From positions 1-64,000 of the forward strand of contig CAZKCT010000004.1 of NCBI GenBank assembly GCA_964551545.1: DNA of 64,000 nt, written 5' to 3'. Origin of the DNA: Thiopontia sp964551545. GTDB taxonomy: Bacteria > Pseudomonadota > Gammaproteobacteria > GCF-002020875. The notes under the pieces are model-generated. The model had not been told where the DNA came from. It was given only the letters and a program-made list of their open reading frames with translations, and searched no databases. The position numbers and the translations under genes are program-made. Below are positions 16,636 to 25,465 of this stretch, piece by piece. Numbering within the stretch: the first letter of the stretch is position 1; every line of letters begins with the position of its first letter.

Positions 16636-19600
16636 CTAATGTGTGCTCTCTTTGTCCGTGTCTTGATACTGATCTACTAGTGCAGAGAGGCGATCGGTAA
16701 TACGACCGGTGACTTCGGACTCCAGTTGGTCGCGTAGTGTCTGCAGCTCCTGCTGGTGTGCCTGCTTGAGTGCATCGAGTTCGGCCTGATGGCTGGCGGC
16801 AACGCTTGCCTCGGCTGCTTGCTGCACTTGGCGGGTGAACGGTGTGACGGTTCCGGCCAGCTCCTGCAACATCTGCCACTGCTCCAGTAACTGCCCTAGG
16901 CGGCGGGCGAATGAGGGGTCGATTGCCAGCTCAGTGCCATCTATATTACAGGTCGGTGTCTTGTTATTTTTCCCACGCTGATCGAGCTCGATCCACTGCT
17001 CCAGTGGCGTTGGCCCCTTGTGATTGTGCAGCGGGGTAAATAGTCCAGCAAAGCGTGACTCACCATGTGCCCATGCGGCAATGGAGAGGGTTTCAGTGGC
17101 GGCTTTCTCCAGGGTGATGCGAGTGCCAAAGACGCCAGCCTGATCCGGGTTGTAGCGGAACAGCGGGAAAGCGTGGCTCTCTACAGCGAGTCTTGCCTGG
17201 TGGACGGTTTGGTGGGTGTCGAAGCCGTGTCGTTGCGGGCTTGGGGCATGAATTCTCAATAGGGCAGGGCCACGATAGTGGAGTGCCTCCCGCATGGCAT
17301 GGTTGAGATGGCCTGGGTCTGCGATGGAACTCTGTGCGACATAGGCATTACGTTGAGCAAGGGCAGAGAGCGCTAATTCGTTGCGGGCATCACTGTGGCG
17401 ATGGCTGTTGCCGTGCAATCCCTCTTCGCCGGCAAAACCGAGGTCCATCTCGGCCAGTACGATCACCTTGATTGGTAGCTCACTGTTAAGTAGCCAAGTG
17501 AGTCCACCAGAAGCGGATGCCCCCAATGTCGTGTCATTGCCAATCAGTAGTAGAGGCGGACACTGTTGTTGCTCATCATCGCTCAAGTCACGCCAGATAA
17601 GGTGATCCAGCTCTTTGCGCTCTGCTTGTGGGCCGCCTTTGAGTAGGCTATTGGCTTGATGAATCAGGCGTTGGGTGGTGGTGGCCTGCTCTAGCTGTCC
17701 CTCCATCAATCCGGAGGCGAGAGCACCAATTTCGGCGGCGTTGCCGATGGTGACTGGAACCTGGAATGGATTAAGCGGGAAGTTTCCGGCCCAGGCTGCT
17801 GCAGTGCCTGATGCAAAGGCGAGACTATAGCGGGCGCGCCCCAGTGATTGGTCTCCGGAGGCGATTAGCTGTTGCTCTTGCTGGATTGCCTCAGCCAGCT
17901 CGATCCACTCCTTCAGCAGGAAGGCATCGACTCCCTCTCCTTCGATCTCGGCGGTCTTTTCGGCCAGTGTGGTGAGGGTGAGATTGCGGTTGGAGAGCTC
18001 TCCCAGCCCTTCGGCCAAGGCAGCGAGATCATCAATATGGGAGGCGACCGCCAACTGTTCACGAATGCCCTCCATCAGTCGCTGATAGAGCCCTTCCAGT
18101 GTCTGTAACTGCTGGTGTACCAGCGGCTGTTGGCGATATTCGGTAATTCCGAGCAGCTGACGCAGCACCAGTTTTTCTCCGGAGCCTGGTTCTGCACGGT
18201 CTCCTCCAGCGATGGCCATTCCTGCATAACGGGAGAGCAGGGTGGCCTGGATTGCACCGATGCCTCCCTCATCGGAGAGTTCGATCAAACTGCTCGATGC
18301 GGTATCGGGTAGCTGCTCCCAGGTACGCCAGTTGCGGTAGTGAGTCTCTAGCAGCGTTGTGTTGGTGGTTGCAGGTTGTAGTGCAGCAGTTGCCTGCTTT
18401 TGCCGCTCGGCCTCTTGTTGGCAGAGTGTGGTACAGATTCCGCACCCTTTGCAGCTATCCGGGTTGATGACCAGTGTCAGCAGTTCCCCTGCCTGCGCCT
18501 TACTGCGCTCATGGGTATTGAAAAGCTTTTCGGTCAGTACCAGTGGCATGGTACCGAGGTTTTCGCCCAACTGTTCGATGGCGGCATCAGCTGCCGCACG
18601 TCGGTCGGCAGCGAGCGGTGCTTGTTCCATCAGGATCTTCCACCCTTCCTGAATCAAGATGTTGCTATCACCACTCTCTGTGATGGTGCTCAATACCTTG
18701 GTTAGGTTGGAGAGGTGGGGGCGTAGCGCATCGGCGCCGCCCATTCGCATCCCCGCCTCCAGCAGTTGCGTTGGTGTGAGGGCAGTGGCACCAATGGCGC
18801 TGTCGGGACAGTAGCTCCAGCAGTCACCGCAGCCGCTGCAGGATTGTGGATCGAGCTCAGGAAGCAGTGTCGCCTGTGAGGTGTGGCTGTTAAAGGTAGA
18901 GGAGAGAGGAGGGATATGGCCGGTTGCCAGGTAGGGATCAACCCCCTGCTGGGCCTCCATTCCATCGCGGTAGAGGACACCATTCTGATCCCAGAAGCGG
19001 GAGAGGCTGTGGTACCCCTGTGTGTTGCCCGCTTCGCCTTGTGTCAGATGGCGCACAGCCATCGGTGTCTGTGGCGCAGTGGCGCTCTCTATGGACTGTT
19101 CTGGAAGCGGTTTTGGCGAGAGTGGCTCGAGTGCACTCTGGAATCGCTCTTTCAGTTCATTGGGATGATAGTTGTCGACCAGGCGATTCTCACGCAACTC
19201 AATGAAGGGCGTGGTCAGAATCAGGCTGAAGAAGTTGCCAATGCGTTGTGCGGTTGCTGCAGCGGCATCTTCTAGGCTCTCTGTGTTGTAGTCAATCCAG
19301 TAGAGGGTGATGCCCAGTTTATGGAGTTGGGCCACGGTCTTGGTGGGTAGTTCGGCAAGATACTGTTCAGGGGCAAGTGTGCCTGGGTCAACCAGCAGGC
19401 GGGTACCGCTGTGCATGCGCGCCAGTGCTGGAATGCCTTGTTGTGGGGTGTGCTCAGTGAGCAGTGCAAGATCGATCGATTGTTCCGGATCAAGTGGGGC
19501 TGTCAGCGGGGTCGTGCTGTAGCTGAAGCAGTCGGTTTGGCTCTCCCCCCATGTCGACCAGTGGTTCTGTTGCTGGCTGCGCAGTTCACCCTCTATGGTC

Positions 19601-21099
19601 TGGTAGAGCTGTTGTGCGACCTGTGTGGAGAGTGTGCGAGCGGCGCCATTGGTGTGGAGAACCGCGACGGTAACGGTTTCATCTCTTTGAGGGAGGGCGC
19701 TGCCCTTTCCGCGTAGATGGATCTTGTCGAGATCAGGGTAGTAGCGTTCCAGCAGGTCGTGCTGTGCCTGCTGCTTTGGGTTGCTATGGCGAGGCAGTGG
19801 GTCAATGCCCAGTCGGAGTGTGCTGGCGGGGCGAGTGGTGGGTATTTGGAATACTGCCTGCAGGTCGCGATTGTGCACGGGCAGGCCACCACTGCCATAG
19901 AGGACGGAGTGGACGCGGCAGCTAGGCGAGGCCAGGGCGGTGACTTGCTGATAGAGCGGTGGCTCGTCATCGAAGAGCGGTTCGCTTTGATCCAGTACAG
20001 TGATCACATCCGCGCGCTGGATCAGCTTGCGCAGTGCGGGTGTGGGTGCTGGAGCAATTTGCTGGATACCGACAATGGCCAGCTCGGAACCACGTTTCTG
20101 TTTGAGTTGCTGAATCAGTTGCTGGCAGCGTTCAGTGATAGCACCTTGGGTCACCACCAGGTGCCGACTCTTGTACTCTCCTTGGTAGGAGAGCGGTCCA
20201 TACTCTCGTCCAGTCAGCTCGCTAAATTGAGCAAAGGTCTGCTCCAGCAGTGGTGTAACCTGCTTGCCGAAAAATTGGGTGTGGGCAATTTCGCCCAATC
20301 CGAAGCTGTGTGCATCCTGATAAGCACCTTGCAGCGTGGGGTGGTCCAGGTTGTGCCAGCAGGGGATGCGGCGACGGCTCTCGCCAAACAGCATCTTCTG
20401 TGCTGAATCTTTCAGTGTGATGGTGTCACTGCAATTTCCCACCAGCTGCTGAATCAGTTGCGGAGAGGGAAGCTGCAATTTCTGCATGGAAAAGGCGGTC
20501 TCATCACCATCCATTGCCACGATCACAGGTACTAGTGTCTGTTCTGCCACTGCATGCGCAATCAGGGTAAAGTCGATTGCCTGCTGTCCATTCTGTGCAA
20601 AGAGCACGCATGCACCACTATTGCGGAGTTGATGCAGAGGCTGGTGGCTGCCTCCATGGCTCTCCCCTTGTAGGGGCTGGGCACGGTTGATGGTGTGGAT
20701 CACCAGTGGCAGGTGTTGCCCGACAGCTCGTCGCACCAGGTCTTGTGCGGCGGCTAAATCGCTGGACCAGAGGCTGCAGGAGCTCCTTTTTCCGGCTAGC
20801 ACCAGACCCATCGCGCCAGATAGAGCTGCGCGTGGACTCTCGCTTTCGAGTTGTAGTAACGGTTGGCCAAATAGATTGAGCTGCTGACGTTGTTGCTCAC
20901 CACGCAAGGCAATGGCACCCTGTTCTGGCGGGAAACTGTCACCGGTTGCGGAGGCCTCGGAGAGGATCGCTTCTACGGTAGCGATCGCAACAGTACCCTC
21001 CAGCAGGGTGGTGATCCCATGCTCATCACTCTGTGGAGTGCGCTGCAGTCCTAGCAGTTGGCGATAGAGGCGGCTGGCGATTTCAGTGAAGCTGGGCAT
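16636..21099 (-). CDS. PFOR-like giant protein without visible TPP site, kor-associated
   Basis: A 1487-residue protein with the layout of pyruvate:ferredoxin oxidoreductase. Residues about 30-300 resemble PFOR domain I (SPRAALSGAMGLVLAGK). A ferredoxin domain has C754, C757, C760, C764 and C883, C886, C889, C893. Residues about 1180-1330 resemble the TPP-binding domain. However, the Mg/TPP motif GDG is replaced by GND (1187-1189) and the four cysteines that bind the proximal cluster in PFOR are not found. A charged coiled coil ends the protein (about 1420-1480). It overlaps rnfB by 17 bases. I infer a non-catalytic, electron-wiring or scaffold role beside KorAB; an enzyme with altered chemistry is the alternative. 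Confidence 0.8.
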   Translation of the reverse strand: MPSFTEIASRLYRQLLGLQRTPQSDEHGITTLLEGTVAIATVEAILSEASATGDSFPPEQGAIALRGEQQRQQLNLFGQPLLQLESESPRAALSGAMGLVLAGKRSSCSLWSSDLAAAQDLVRRAVGQHLPLVIHTINRAQPLQGESHGGSHQPLHQLRNSGACVLFAQNGQQAIDFTLIAHAVAEQTLVPVIVAMDGDETAFSMQKLQLPSPQLIQQLVGNCSDTITLKDSAQKMLFGESRRRIPCWHNLDHPTLQGAYQDAHSFGLGEIAHTQFFGKQVTPLLEQTFAQFSELTGREYGPLSYQGEYKSRHLVVTQGAITERCQQLIQQLKQKRGSELAIVGIQQIAPAPTPALRKLIQRADVITVLDQSEPLFDDEPPLYQQVTALASPSCRVHSVLYGSGGLPVHNRDLQAVFQIPTTRPASTLRLGIDPLPRHSNPKQQAQHDLLERYYPDLDKIHLRGKGSALPQRDETVTVAVLHTNGAARTLSTQVAQQLYQTIEGELRSQQQNHWSTWGESQTDCFSYSTTPLTAPLDPEQSIDLALLTEHTPQQGIPALARMHSGTRLLVDPGTLAPEQYLAELPTKTVAQLHKLGITLYWIDYNTESLEDAAAATAQRIGNFFSLILTTPFIELRENRLVDNYHPNELKERFQSALEPLSPKPLPEQSIESATAPQTPMAVRHLTQGEAGNTQGYHSLSRFWDQNGVLYRDGMEAQQGVDPYLATGHIPPLSSTFNSHTSQATLLPELDPQSCSGCGDCWSYCPDSAIGATALTPTQLLEAGMRMGGADALRPHLSNLTKVLSTITESGDSNILIQEGWKILMEQAPLAADRRAAADAAIEQLGENLGTMPLVLTEKLFNTHERSKAQAGELLTLVINPDSCKGCGICTTLCQQEAERQKQATAALQPATTNTTLLETHYRNWRTWEQLPDTASSSLIELSDEGGIGAIQATLLSRYAGMAIAGGDRAEPGSGEKLVLRQLLGITEYRQQPLVHQQLQTLEGLYQRLMEGIREQLAVASHIDDLAALAEGLGELSNRNLTLTTLAEKTAEIEGEGVDAFLLKEWIELAEAIQQEQQLIASGDQSLGRARYSLAFASGTAAAWAGNFPLNPFQVPVTIGNAAEIGALASGLMEGQLEQATTTQRLIHQANSLLKGGPQAERKELDHLIWRDLSDDEQQQCPPLLLIGNDTTLGASASGGLTWLLNSELPIKVIVLAEMDLGFAGEEGLHGNSHRHSDARNELALSALAQRNAYVAQSSIADPGHLNHAMREALHYRGPALLRIHAPSPQRHGFDTHQTVHQARLAVESHAFPLFRYNPDQAGVFGTRITLEKAATETLSIAAWAHGESRFAGLFTPLHNHKGPTPLEQWIELDQRGKNNKTPTCNIDGTELAIDPSFARRLGQLLEQWQMLQELAGTVTPFTRQVQQAAEASVAASHQAELDALKQAHQQELQTLRDQLESEVTGRITDRLSALVDQYQDTDKESTH

Positions 21100-21946
21100 A
21101 ACGTTTCTGACCCTCTGTCATGTTCCGGTTGTTTTCATTGAACTGCTCTCCATCGAGCCAGAGAATGGCTCCGGTGGGGCAGCGCCAGGTGGCTTTAGGA
21201 TCAGCCTTGCTTCCGCTTTGATAGTTCAGCTCTGGAAGGTTGTTGACCATCTCGATCAGCCCTGTCGTGGCATCGGCAGCGCACTTGCCGCAGCCATCAC
21301 AGGCGGAGCGGCAGAGCACGGTGATCGCCTCCCCCTCCAGTGGTGCATTGCACTGCACAAAGAGATGCTCATCCATCGAGTGAATCTGGAATAGGTCCTT
21401 GGGGCAGGCCACAACACAATCTTCACAGGCGGTGCACTTTTCGGTGTCCACGACGGGCAGGCCATTCGTGTTCATGTGGATGGCGTCAAAGGTACAGGCG
21501 ATCTCGCAGTCGGCCAATCCGAGGCAACCCCAAGAGCAGCCTTTTCCTCCGCCCGATACCGTTGCCGCAGCGCGACAGCTCTCAAAGCCTTGGTATTCTG
21601 CAATCTGCCACGCCTCAGCCTTTCCGCCTGCGCAGTGGAGACGGGCTACTCGCTTGACCTGTTCGCCGGCATCAACACCCAAGAGATCAGCAATCTCCTC
21701 GATCTCCTCCTTGGGGGCAACGGTGCATTTGCTTGGCTCGATATTGCCAGCGATCAGCTCCTCGGCAAAGGCGCGGCATCCCGGCTCTCCACAAGCGCCG
21801 CAGTTGGTGCCGGGAAGCATTCCCTCGGTCTGGTCAATGCGCGGGTCTTCCTCCACCTTGAGCAGGCGATAGGCCACGGCCAACACAACCCCAAAGAAGA
21901 GGCCAATGCCGGTCATGATGGCAGGGGAGGCGAGTGCGCTATTCAT
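21083..21946 (-). CDS. rnfB: RnfB-like ferredoxin with N-terminal membrane helix
   Basis: A 287-residue protein with one N-terminal transmembrane helix (about residues 8-28), the Fes-type cluster motif (C49, C52, C57, C74) and further ferredoxin groups (C137/C141/C147/C151; C171/C174/C177/C181; C212/C216/C219/C222). This is the RnfB plan, the subunit that exchanges electrons with soluble ferredoxin. It lies between two PFOR-derived genes, 15 bases after the 840-aa gene. The rnfA, D, E and G genes are not nearby, so it probably works with the local RnfC in a reduced complex. Confidence 0.88.
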   Translation of the reverse strand: MNSALASPAIMTGIGLFFGVVLAVAYRLLKVEEDPRIDQTEGMLPGTNCGACGEPGCRAFAEELIAGNIEPSKCTVAPKEEIEEIADLLGVDAGEQVKRVARLHCAGGKAEAWQIAEYQGFESCRAAATVSGGGKGCSWGCLGLADCEIACTFDAIHMNTNGLPVVDTEKCTACEDCVVACPKDLFQIHSMDEHLFVQCNAPLEGEAITVLCRSACDGCGKCAADATTGLIEMVNNLPELNYQSGSKADPKATWRCPTGAILWLDGEQFNENNRNMTEGQKRYAQLH

Positions 21947-21961
21947 CGCAGCAGGGAGTCT

Positions 21962-24484
21962 CTACTGGTTGAATGGTGCGGCACGCTCAATCAGCTCATC
22001 CAGATCCGCTTCATCCTTGTTGAGCGGCATACCCGGATGGATGCAGCGTGAAGGACAGATCTCTGCCGCCTCGACCATCTGTGCATAGGTGCCGAGGTTA
22101 GGATCAGTGATGTAGGCCTGCTTATCTTCGTTGTAGACGAATAGCTGTGGGTTGATCGCCAGACAGTCGTTGCAGGTGGTGCAGAGCATAGAGTCGACCC
22201 ATGGATCTTCACTAATCTCGATCACCGCCTCTGCTGCATCCTCCTCCTCTGTGGGTGCATTCGGCTCGGAGTCCACTTCACTGGACTCTTCCTGGTTCTC
22301 CTTAGTGACCGGAGCTGATGAGCTGGCAGGTGTCGCTGTGGAACTGAAACCTTGTGAGAGATCCATCTCCATCAACACTTGAGCCAGCTTGCCCATCACT
22401 TCCGTGGTGGCATTGCCTTGTAGTTCGGTGAGCTCTGCCTCATGGGCTGCATTGAGTTCGCTGATTTGGCTGTTGAGTTTGGCCTCTGCCAATAGGTTGG
22501 CTTCATTGAGGGACTGTTCAACGTGCGGGTTACGTACGCCAGAGAGCTCTTGCAGGGTATGCCAGTAGTTGAGGCGATCCTTGCAGGCGAGGATCAACTC
22601 ACGGGAGACGACGACCTTGTGCAGCTCATTTTCCTCATTGATTGTCCAGACGAAGGGGATCAGTGAGAAGGTCTCCTCATCGCTCTGTCCAAGATAATCG
22701 GCAATGGGGATCAGACTGTTGGAGTCAAAGCCAGCAGGAATCTGACGGAAATGATTACGCAGTTGTGGAATCAGAAGCGCATAGTCAGCAAAGGTGAAGG
22801 CCAGCTCGGTATGCACCATCTCGCCGCTATCGTCACGGTAGCTGAAGGGGTGAATGGCCCAATCCTTTTCCGCTTGTGGATTGACACTGAAGTTCATACG
22901 CTCGGCAAAGGTATCCCCATGCTTCGGGTTGATGCGGAAGAAGGGGTGAACGCGCCCCTCCAGCGCTGCACCGGAGACCATCCAGGGGTCCATCAGGAAT
23001 TGCTTGCGGGTCTTGGTGACCGATTCCCCTACCAGGTGAGGATCAGCCTCTTGCAGAATGACCTCATCCTGCATGCCGGTATTGATGAGGTGAACACTGG
23101 TACGGGGGATCTCAGTGGCCTCCAGGAAGCCCTGCATCAGGTGCTGGTAGCGTGCCGCAGAGGTCTGGCTAACGTAGCACTGACGATGCGCAGTGGCGAG
23201 GTAACCTAGCTCCAGACGGAAATCCTGGAATGGGTGCTCGTCACTGGCGGCGGGGTTGCCATGCCCCTTAATTCGTGTGAGTACCTGCACAGGGCGACCA
23301 GAGTTGAGCAGTCTGGAGAAGGCGCTCATCCCATTGTCGGCAAGGCGCAGTGAAGACTCCAGCGCAATGGTGGCCGGGATCAGTAGCAGCTCCTCTTCGG
23401 AGAAGGCCTCCCAGCCAAAATTGTCGAACCAGGGATCGTGGACTACTGAGTCATACTGGTTGTCGATCTCCAGTCGAGCGATACGACAGGCCGAGAAGAG
23501 CGTTGCCAGTTGGCCGGCCTGTTCATCAAACAGGATGGCAGCTCGGCTGCAGGGGTCTTCATCCGAAATGGTTTCGAAGTGTTCCGGACTACGGGTCCAA
23601 GAGCCACTAAAATCTCCACTGTGGACGAACCGGACCTGAATAGAGGGCTGTTCAAATTGGTGAATGACTGCTGTGGCCTGCTCAATCCGATTGAGTCGAT
23701 CCTCTGACATTGGTACGGTTGCGGACTGTTTCGGTAGCAAGTCGGTGAGTCGGTCGGTATTGAAATGGGCGGCTTCGTTACCCATGCTGCGACTGACCGC
23801 TGTGGCATCGATCTCTCCTCGTTTGTGTCGTTCCACATCAAGCAGCTGGTCGAGTTGGCGTTGTAGGCCTTTTACCTCATCTTCAAAGGCATCCCAGCGG
23901 GCATGGAAGCGGCCATGCACCAGATGGATCATCAGATGAATGGTGGTGTAGCGGTCATAGGGGAGCAGTTCATCTTTGGGGTGAACGCCCTCTATCAGCT
24001 GGTCAAGGTCGGCCTGCAGGTTGGCACTGTTCTCTTCCGATAGGGTGAGATGCTCCAGCAGCGCACGGTTAGACTTTTCGACAATTGGGCGCAGTAATTG
24101 TGGCCCCTCTAACGCTTCGATCTCCTTGCGAATGGCATATTCCAGCCAATCCAGGTTGTCTTTGAGAATACGTGCGCTGTTCTCGCCCGGGGCAAAGCTC
24201 TCGATATGCTCCTTGAGGAAGCTGGCAAGTGGCTCTGCATGGCGATCCTTGTACTGGGAGTGACGAGAGAAGAGGATCAGCGGATAGTCATAGCGGATCT
24301 TGGAGGCGTCACGAAACGGACTCAACAGTGCAGGCAGGTGCTCGCTGTTGATGGAGAGTGTCTCCCGCTCCACACTGGGATCTCCCAAATGGAAGTGGTG
24401 CAGGGTTCGCAAGATTGCCGCTTCAGCTTCACGATCCGGCTGTGTGGAGGCATGCAGGGTTGGTAGAGGAGGTGCGCTACTCAT
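21962..24484 (-). CDS. PFOR-derived protein with C-terminal ferredoxin domain, kor-associated
   Basis: An 840-residue protein of no clear named family. The region about 400-650 resembles the end of the 1487-aa neighbour: a C-Y-V-x-Q-T/S-S segment, HPFFRINP against FPLFRYNP, and a shared W-x-x-LQEL motif followed by a Glu/Ala-rich coiled coil. An acidic linker leads to a one-cluster ferredoxin (C768, C771, C774, C814; C810 also present). No TPP motif is visible. It sits between korB and rnfB with 15-base spacers, so it is surely co-transcribed. I infer an adaptor that carries electrons between KorAB and RnfB. Confidence 0.75.
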   Translation of the reverse strand: MSSAPPLPTLHASTQPDREAEAAILRTLHHFHLGDPSVERETLSINSEHLPALLSPFRDASKIRYDYPLILFSRHSQYKDRHAEPLASFLKEHIESFAPGENSARILKDNLDWLEYAIRKEIEALEGPQLLRPIVEKSNRALLEHLTLSEENSANLQADLDQLIEGVHPKDELLPYDRYTTIHLMIHLVHGRFHARWDAFEDEVKGLQRQLDQLLDVERHKRGEIDATAVSRSMGNEAAHFNTDRLTDLLPKQSATVPMSEDRLNRIEQATAVIHQFEQPSIQVRFVHSGDFSGSWTRSPEHFETISDEDPCSRAAILFDEQAGQLATLFSACRIARLEIDNQYDSVVHDPWFDNFGWEAFSEEELLLIPATIALESSLRLADNGMSAFSRLLNSGRPVQVLTRIKGHGNPAASDEHPFQDFRLELGYLATAHRQCYVSQTSAARYQHLMQGFLEATEIPRTSVHLINTGMQDEVILQEADPHLVGESVTKTRKQFLMDPWMVSGAALEGRVHPFFRINPKHGDTFAERMNFSVNPQAEKDWAIHPFSYRDDSGEMVHTELAFTFADYALLIPQLRNHFRQIPAGFDSNSLIPIADYLGQSDEETFSLIPFVWTINEENELHKVVVSRELILACKDRLNYWHTLQELSGVRNPHVEQSLNEANLLAEAKLNSQISELNAAHEAELTELQGNATTEVMGKLAQVLMEMDLSQGFSSTATPASSSAPVTKENQEESSEVDSEPNAPTEEEDAAEAVIEISEDPWVDSMLCTTCNDCLAINPQLFVYNEDKQAYITDPNLGTYAQMVEAAEICPSRCIHPGMPLNKDEADLDELIERAAPFNQ

Positions 24485-24499
24485 CGTTGGTTCAACCCG

Positions 24500-25462
24500 T
24501 TAAATGGCAAAGGTGTCCAGCGCCTTGTTGGTCGCTGCAATTTTCTGCTCGTCGGTGGCGTCATGGCCGACACTGGAGAGCTCGTCATAGCAGGGACGAG
24601 ACGCATCCTGGTAGAGCAGGCCGACGGGGATGATTCCCTTGTCGGTCTCGTCACGGGCAATCGCCATCGCTTCATTGAAGTCAGAGGGGTCGTGCTCGCG
24701 GGTTTCCGGGAAGAGGCGGTCGATGCCGGGAGCGACCGGAATACCATTTTCATGTTGTAACAGTAGTAGACGGGAGCTGTCTTCCTGCAGCTCCTTGGTG
24801 ATGCTGTCACTGAAGACCGGGCAACGCTGGATGACGCGGACAAAGCTACTCCCTTTGTGGGCGTGTGCAGCCTTGATTGTCTCGTAGAGCAGGGGTGGAT
24901 TCCAGTCAACTACCTGGGCCACAAAGGAGGCGTTGGTGATCGCCATGGTGACCGTGTTGGGGTTCATCATATCAATCGATGCCCCCTCTGGATGGGTGTT
25001 GGTGGGGAACTCCAGTGGTGTGGTTGGAGAGGTCTGCTTCTTGGTCAGTCCGTAGATCTGATTATCGAAGACCAATACGGTCATATCCATGTTGTAGCGA
25101 ACCGCATGGATCCAGTGACCGGCACCGATGGAGTAGCAGTCACCATCACCGGTAGCGACCCAGACATCCAGATCGGGGCGGCGGGATTTTACACCGCAGG
25201 CGAGTGGCAGCGCGCGACCATGGATGCCATGCAGGCCGTAGGTGGCCATATAGTGGGGCATACGGCTGGAGCAGCCGATGCCGGAGACAAAGACACTCTT
25301 TTCGGGAGGGAGCTGTGCATCACGCAATACGCGGTGGGCGGTTGCCAGGACGGCGTGGTCACCACAACCGTCACACCAGCGCGCCACGTTACCCTCGTAG
25401 TCATCGATGGTGAAGTAGCGCTCCTGAATGTCGAGAGACCAATCTGCCTTAATTCCAAACAT
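24500..25462 (-). CDS. korB: 2-oxoglutarate:ferredoxin oxidoreductase beta subunit
   Basis: A 320-residue TPP-binding subunit. The motif GDGDCYSIGAGH starts at residue 105 and the Mg/TPP asparagine follows in DNQIYGLTKKQTS. Cysteines C30, C33, C64 and C214 match those that bind the single [4Fe-4S] cluster in KOR beta subunits. The reaction is succinyl-CoA + CO2 + reduced ferredoxin to 2-oxoglutarate. The substrate is judged from family resemblance and from sucCD in the cluster; a pyruvate or other 2-oxoacid enzyme cannot be fully excluded. It starts three bases after korA. Confidence 0.93.
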   Translation of the reverse strand: MFGIKADWSLDIQERYFTIDDYEGNVARWCDGCGDHAVLATAHRVLRDAQLPPEKSVFVSGIGCSSRMPHYMATYGLHGIHGRALPLACGVKSRRPDLDVWVATGDGDCYSIGAGHWIHAVRYNMDMTVLVFDNQIYGLTKKQTSPTTPLEFPTNTHPEGASIDMMNPNTVTMAITNASFVAQVVDWNPPLLYETIKAAHAHKGSSFVRVIQRCPVFSDSITKELQEDSSRLLLLQHENGIPVAPGIDRLFPETREHDPSDFNEAMAIARDETDKGIIPVGLLYQDASRPCYDELSSVGHDATDEQKIAATNKALDTFAI

Positions 25463-25465
25463 AAC

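Noticed and set aside
16636..21099. Idea that the 1487-aa frame is a decayed PFOR pseudogene
   Set aside because: The frame is intact over 4.4 kb, overlaps rnfB in a coupled way, and keeps complete ferredoxin motifs, so selection appears to maintain it.
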